Source: Candidatus Woesearchaeota archaeon (GTDB lineage: Archaea > Nanobdellota > Nanobdellia > Woesearchaeales > ARS49). From it: DNA of 5,752 nucleotides. Numbering within the stretch: the first letter of the stretch is position 1; each line of letters begins with the position of its first letter. The stretch spans positions 1 through 5,752 of the forward strand of contig JAHWHC010000038.1 of NCBI GenBank assembly GCA_019323555.1. Reading direction: 5' to 3'. Below the pieces are notes generated by a model. The model was not told the origin of the DNA, did not search any database, and saw nothing but the letters and a program-made list of their open reading frames with translations. The position numbers and the translations under genes are program-made. This document shows positions 5,344 to 5,752 of this stretch, piece by piece.

Positions 5344-5351
5344 TTTAATAA
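5344..5351 (+). promoter_or_regulatory. TATA box of the plus-strand gene at the right edge
   Basis: The box reads TTTAATAA after GGTAAGG, and its centre is 25.5 nt before ATG 5373. This is 1 nt shorter than most boxes here but still leaderless or nearly so. Confidence 0.65.
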
Positions 5352-5372
5352 CAAGCTGGCTATTGTTTTCTC

Positions 5373-5752
5373 ATGGTTGAATTTAATGAAGATGGAAGCA
5401 TCAAGATTCCTGGCTCTATTGCTGCGAATATTGCAAGGAAAGAGTTAAAGCTTAAAAGAGAAAAATGTATTCTTATCAAGAAAGAGTTCCTTGATTTCAA
5501 GCCAAAGAAATGCGTCTTGCATATCAAAGTGTCAGAGGCTTTTGCAGATGCTGGCTTTGTTTCTTCTATATTTCATTCTCTGCAGCTGGATACCCCTGTC
5601 AAATTAATCAAGCTCAATGAAAGAGAATATGACATTGAAGTTGGAACTGATTTTAAAAGATGTTCTGACTGCAACCACATCTCAAGAAGATTCAGGGAAT
5701 ACCTGGAAGGCAACATGATCGAAGAAAAAGGCAGCTGCACCCAAAAAGAAAG
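5373..5752 (+). CDS. Hypothetical protein with Cys cluster, N-terminal fragment
   Basis: An open frame from ATG 5373 runs 126 codons to the window edge without a stop. The N-terminus is MVEFNEDGSIKIPGSIA. Residues 1-90 look like a mixed alpha/beta domain with strands CILIKKEFL (32-40), CVLHIKVS (47-54), PVKLIKLN (75-82) and YDIEVG (86-91). A CSDC motif (97-100) and C122 in EKGSCT suggest a zinc-binding knuckle, whose fourth ligand would lie beyond the edge. In between is a charged helix, SRRFREYLEG (104-113). There is no signal peptide. I do not recognise the family, and zinc binding is inferred. It is divergent from the P-loop NTPase gene and shares a very short promoter region with it. Confidence 0.75.
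   Translation, partial: MVEFNEDGSIKIPGSIAANIARKELKLKREKCILIKKEFLDFKPKKCVLHIKVSEAFADAGFVSSIFHSLQLDTPVKLIKLNEREYDIEVGTDFKRCSDCNHISRRFREYLEGNMIEEKGSCTQKE

Noticed and set aside
1..5752. Mobile elements, CRISPR arrays, tRNA or rRNA genes
   Set aside because: No regularly spaced direct repeats, no terminal inverted repeats with a transposase, and no structured RNA gene could be seen on either strand. The retropepsin-like gene is a cellular-type single-domain protease with no reverse transcriptase or integrase nearby, so it is not read as a retroelement remnant.

Overview
The window looks like a compact archaeal chromosome segment, probably from a small-genome (DPANN-like) lineage. The archaeal call rests on the promoters. 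Eight genes have a TTTAWAWA-type TATA box upstream, and in six of them the box centre lies exactly 26.5 nt before the A of the ATG. That is the geometry of leaderless archaeal transcripts. The one clear Shine-Dalgarno site (AAGGTG) belongs to a gene inside an operon, again an archaeal habit. The DPANN placement is inferred from compactness and the high share of unrecognised short proteins. No marker gene fixes the lineage.

Layout. Positions 1-4085 are one long run of minus-strand genes, read from right to left. The first unit is a three-gene operon at 4085-3165: a DUF5678-like small protein, a retropepsin-like aspartic protease and a PpiC-type parvulin prolyl isomerase. Next come three single genes, each with its own TATA box: an unrecognised 107-aa helical protein, an unrecognised 225-aa protein, and a 389-aa putative HEXXH metallopeptidase without signal peptide or membrane segment. 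The last minus-strand unit is a class I SAM-dependent methyltransferase whose stop codon overlaps (ATGA) the start of a membrane protein that leaves the window at base 1. On the right, a plus-strand YunG-family gene (4182-4541) faces an orphan P-loop NTPase (5306-4551, minus). The NTPase is divergent from a truncated plus-strand gene with a Cys cluster (5373 to the edge).

How the parts may work together. Three proteins carry protease or protein-handling signatures (retropepsin, HEXXH protein, parvulin), and a fourth (YunG family) has a Cys/His/Asp set. None has a visible export signal, so a cytosolic protein-processing neighbourhood is a fair guess. Only the DUF5678, retropepsin and parvulin genes are physically linked as one transcription unit. 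Promoter spacing corrects two starts: the DUF5678-like gene should begin at ATG 4085 and the NTPase gene at ATG 5306, not at the TTG codons further upstream. No RNA gene, CRISPR array, insertion sequence or integrase was seen, and there is no gene-free stretch over 100 bases.
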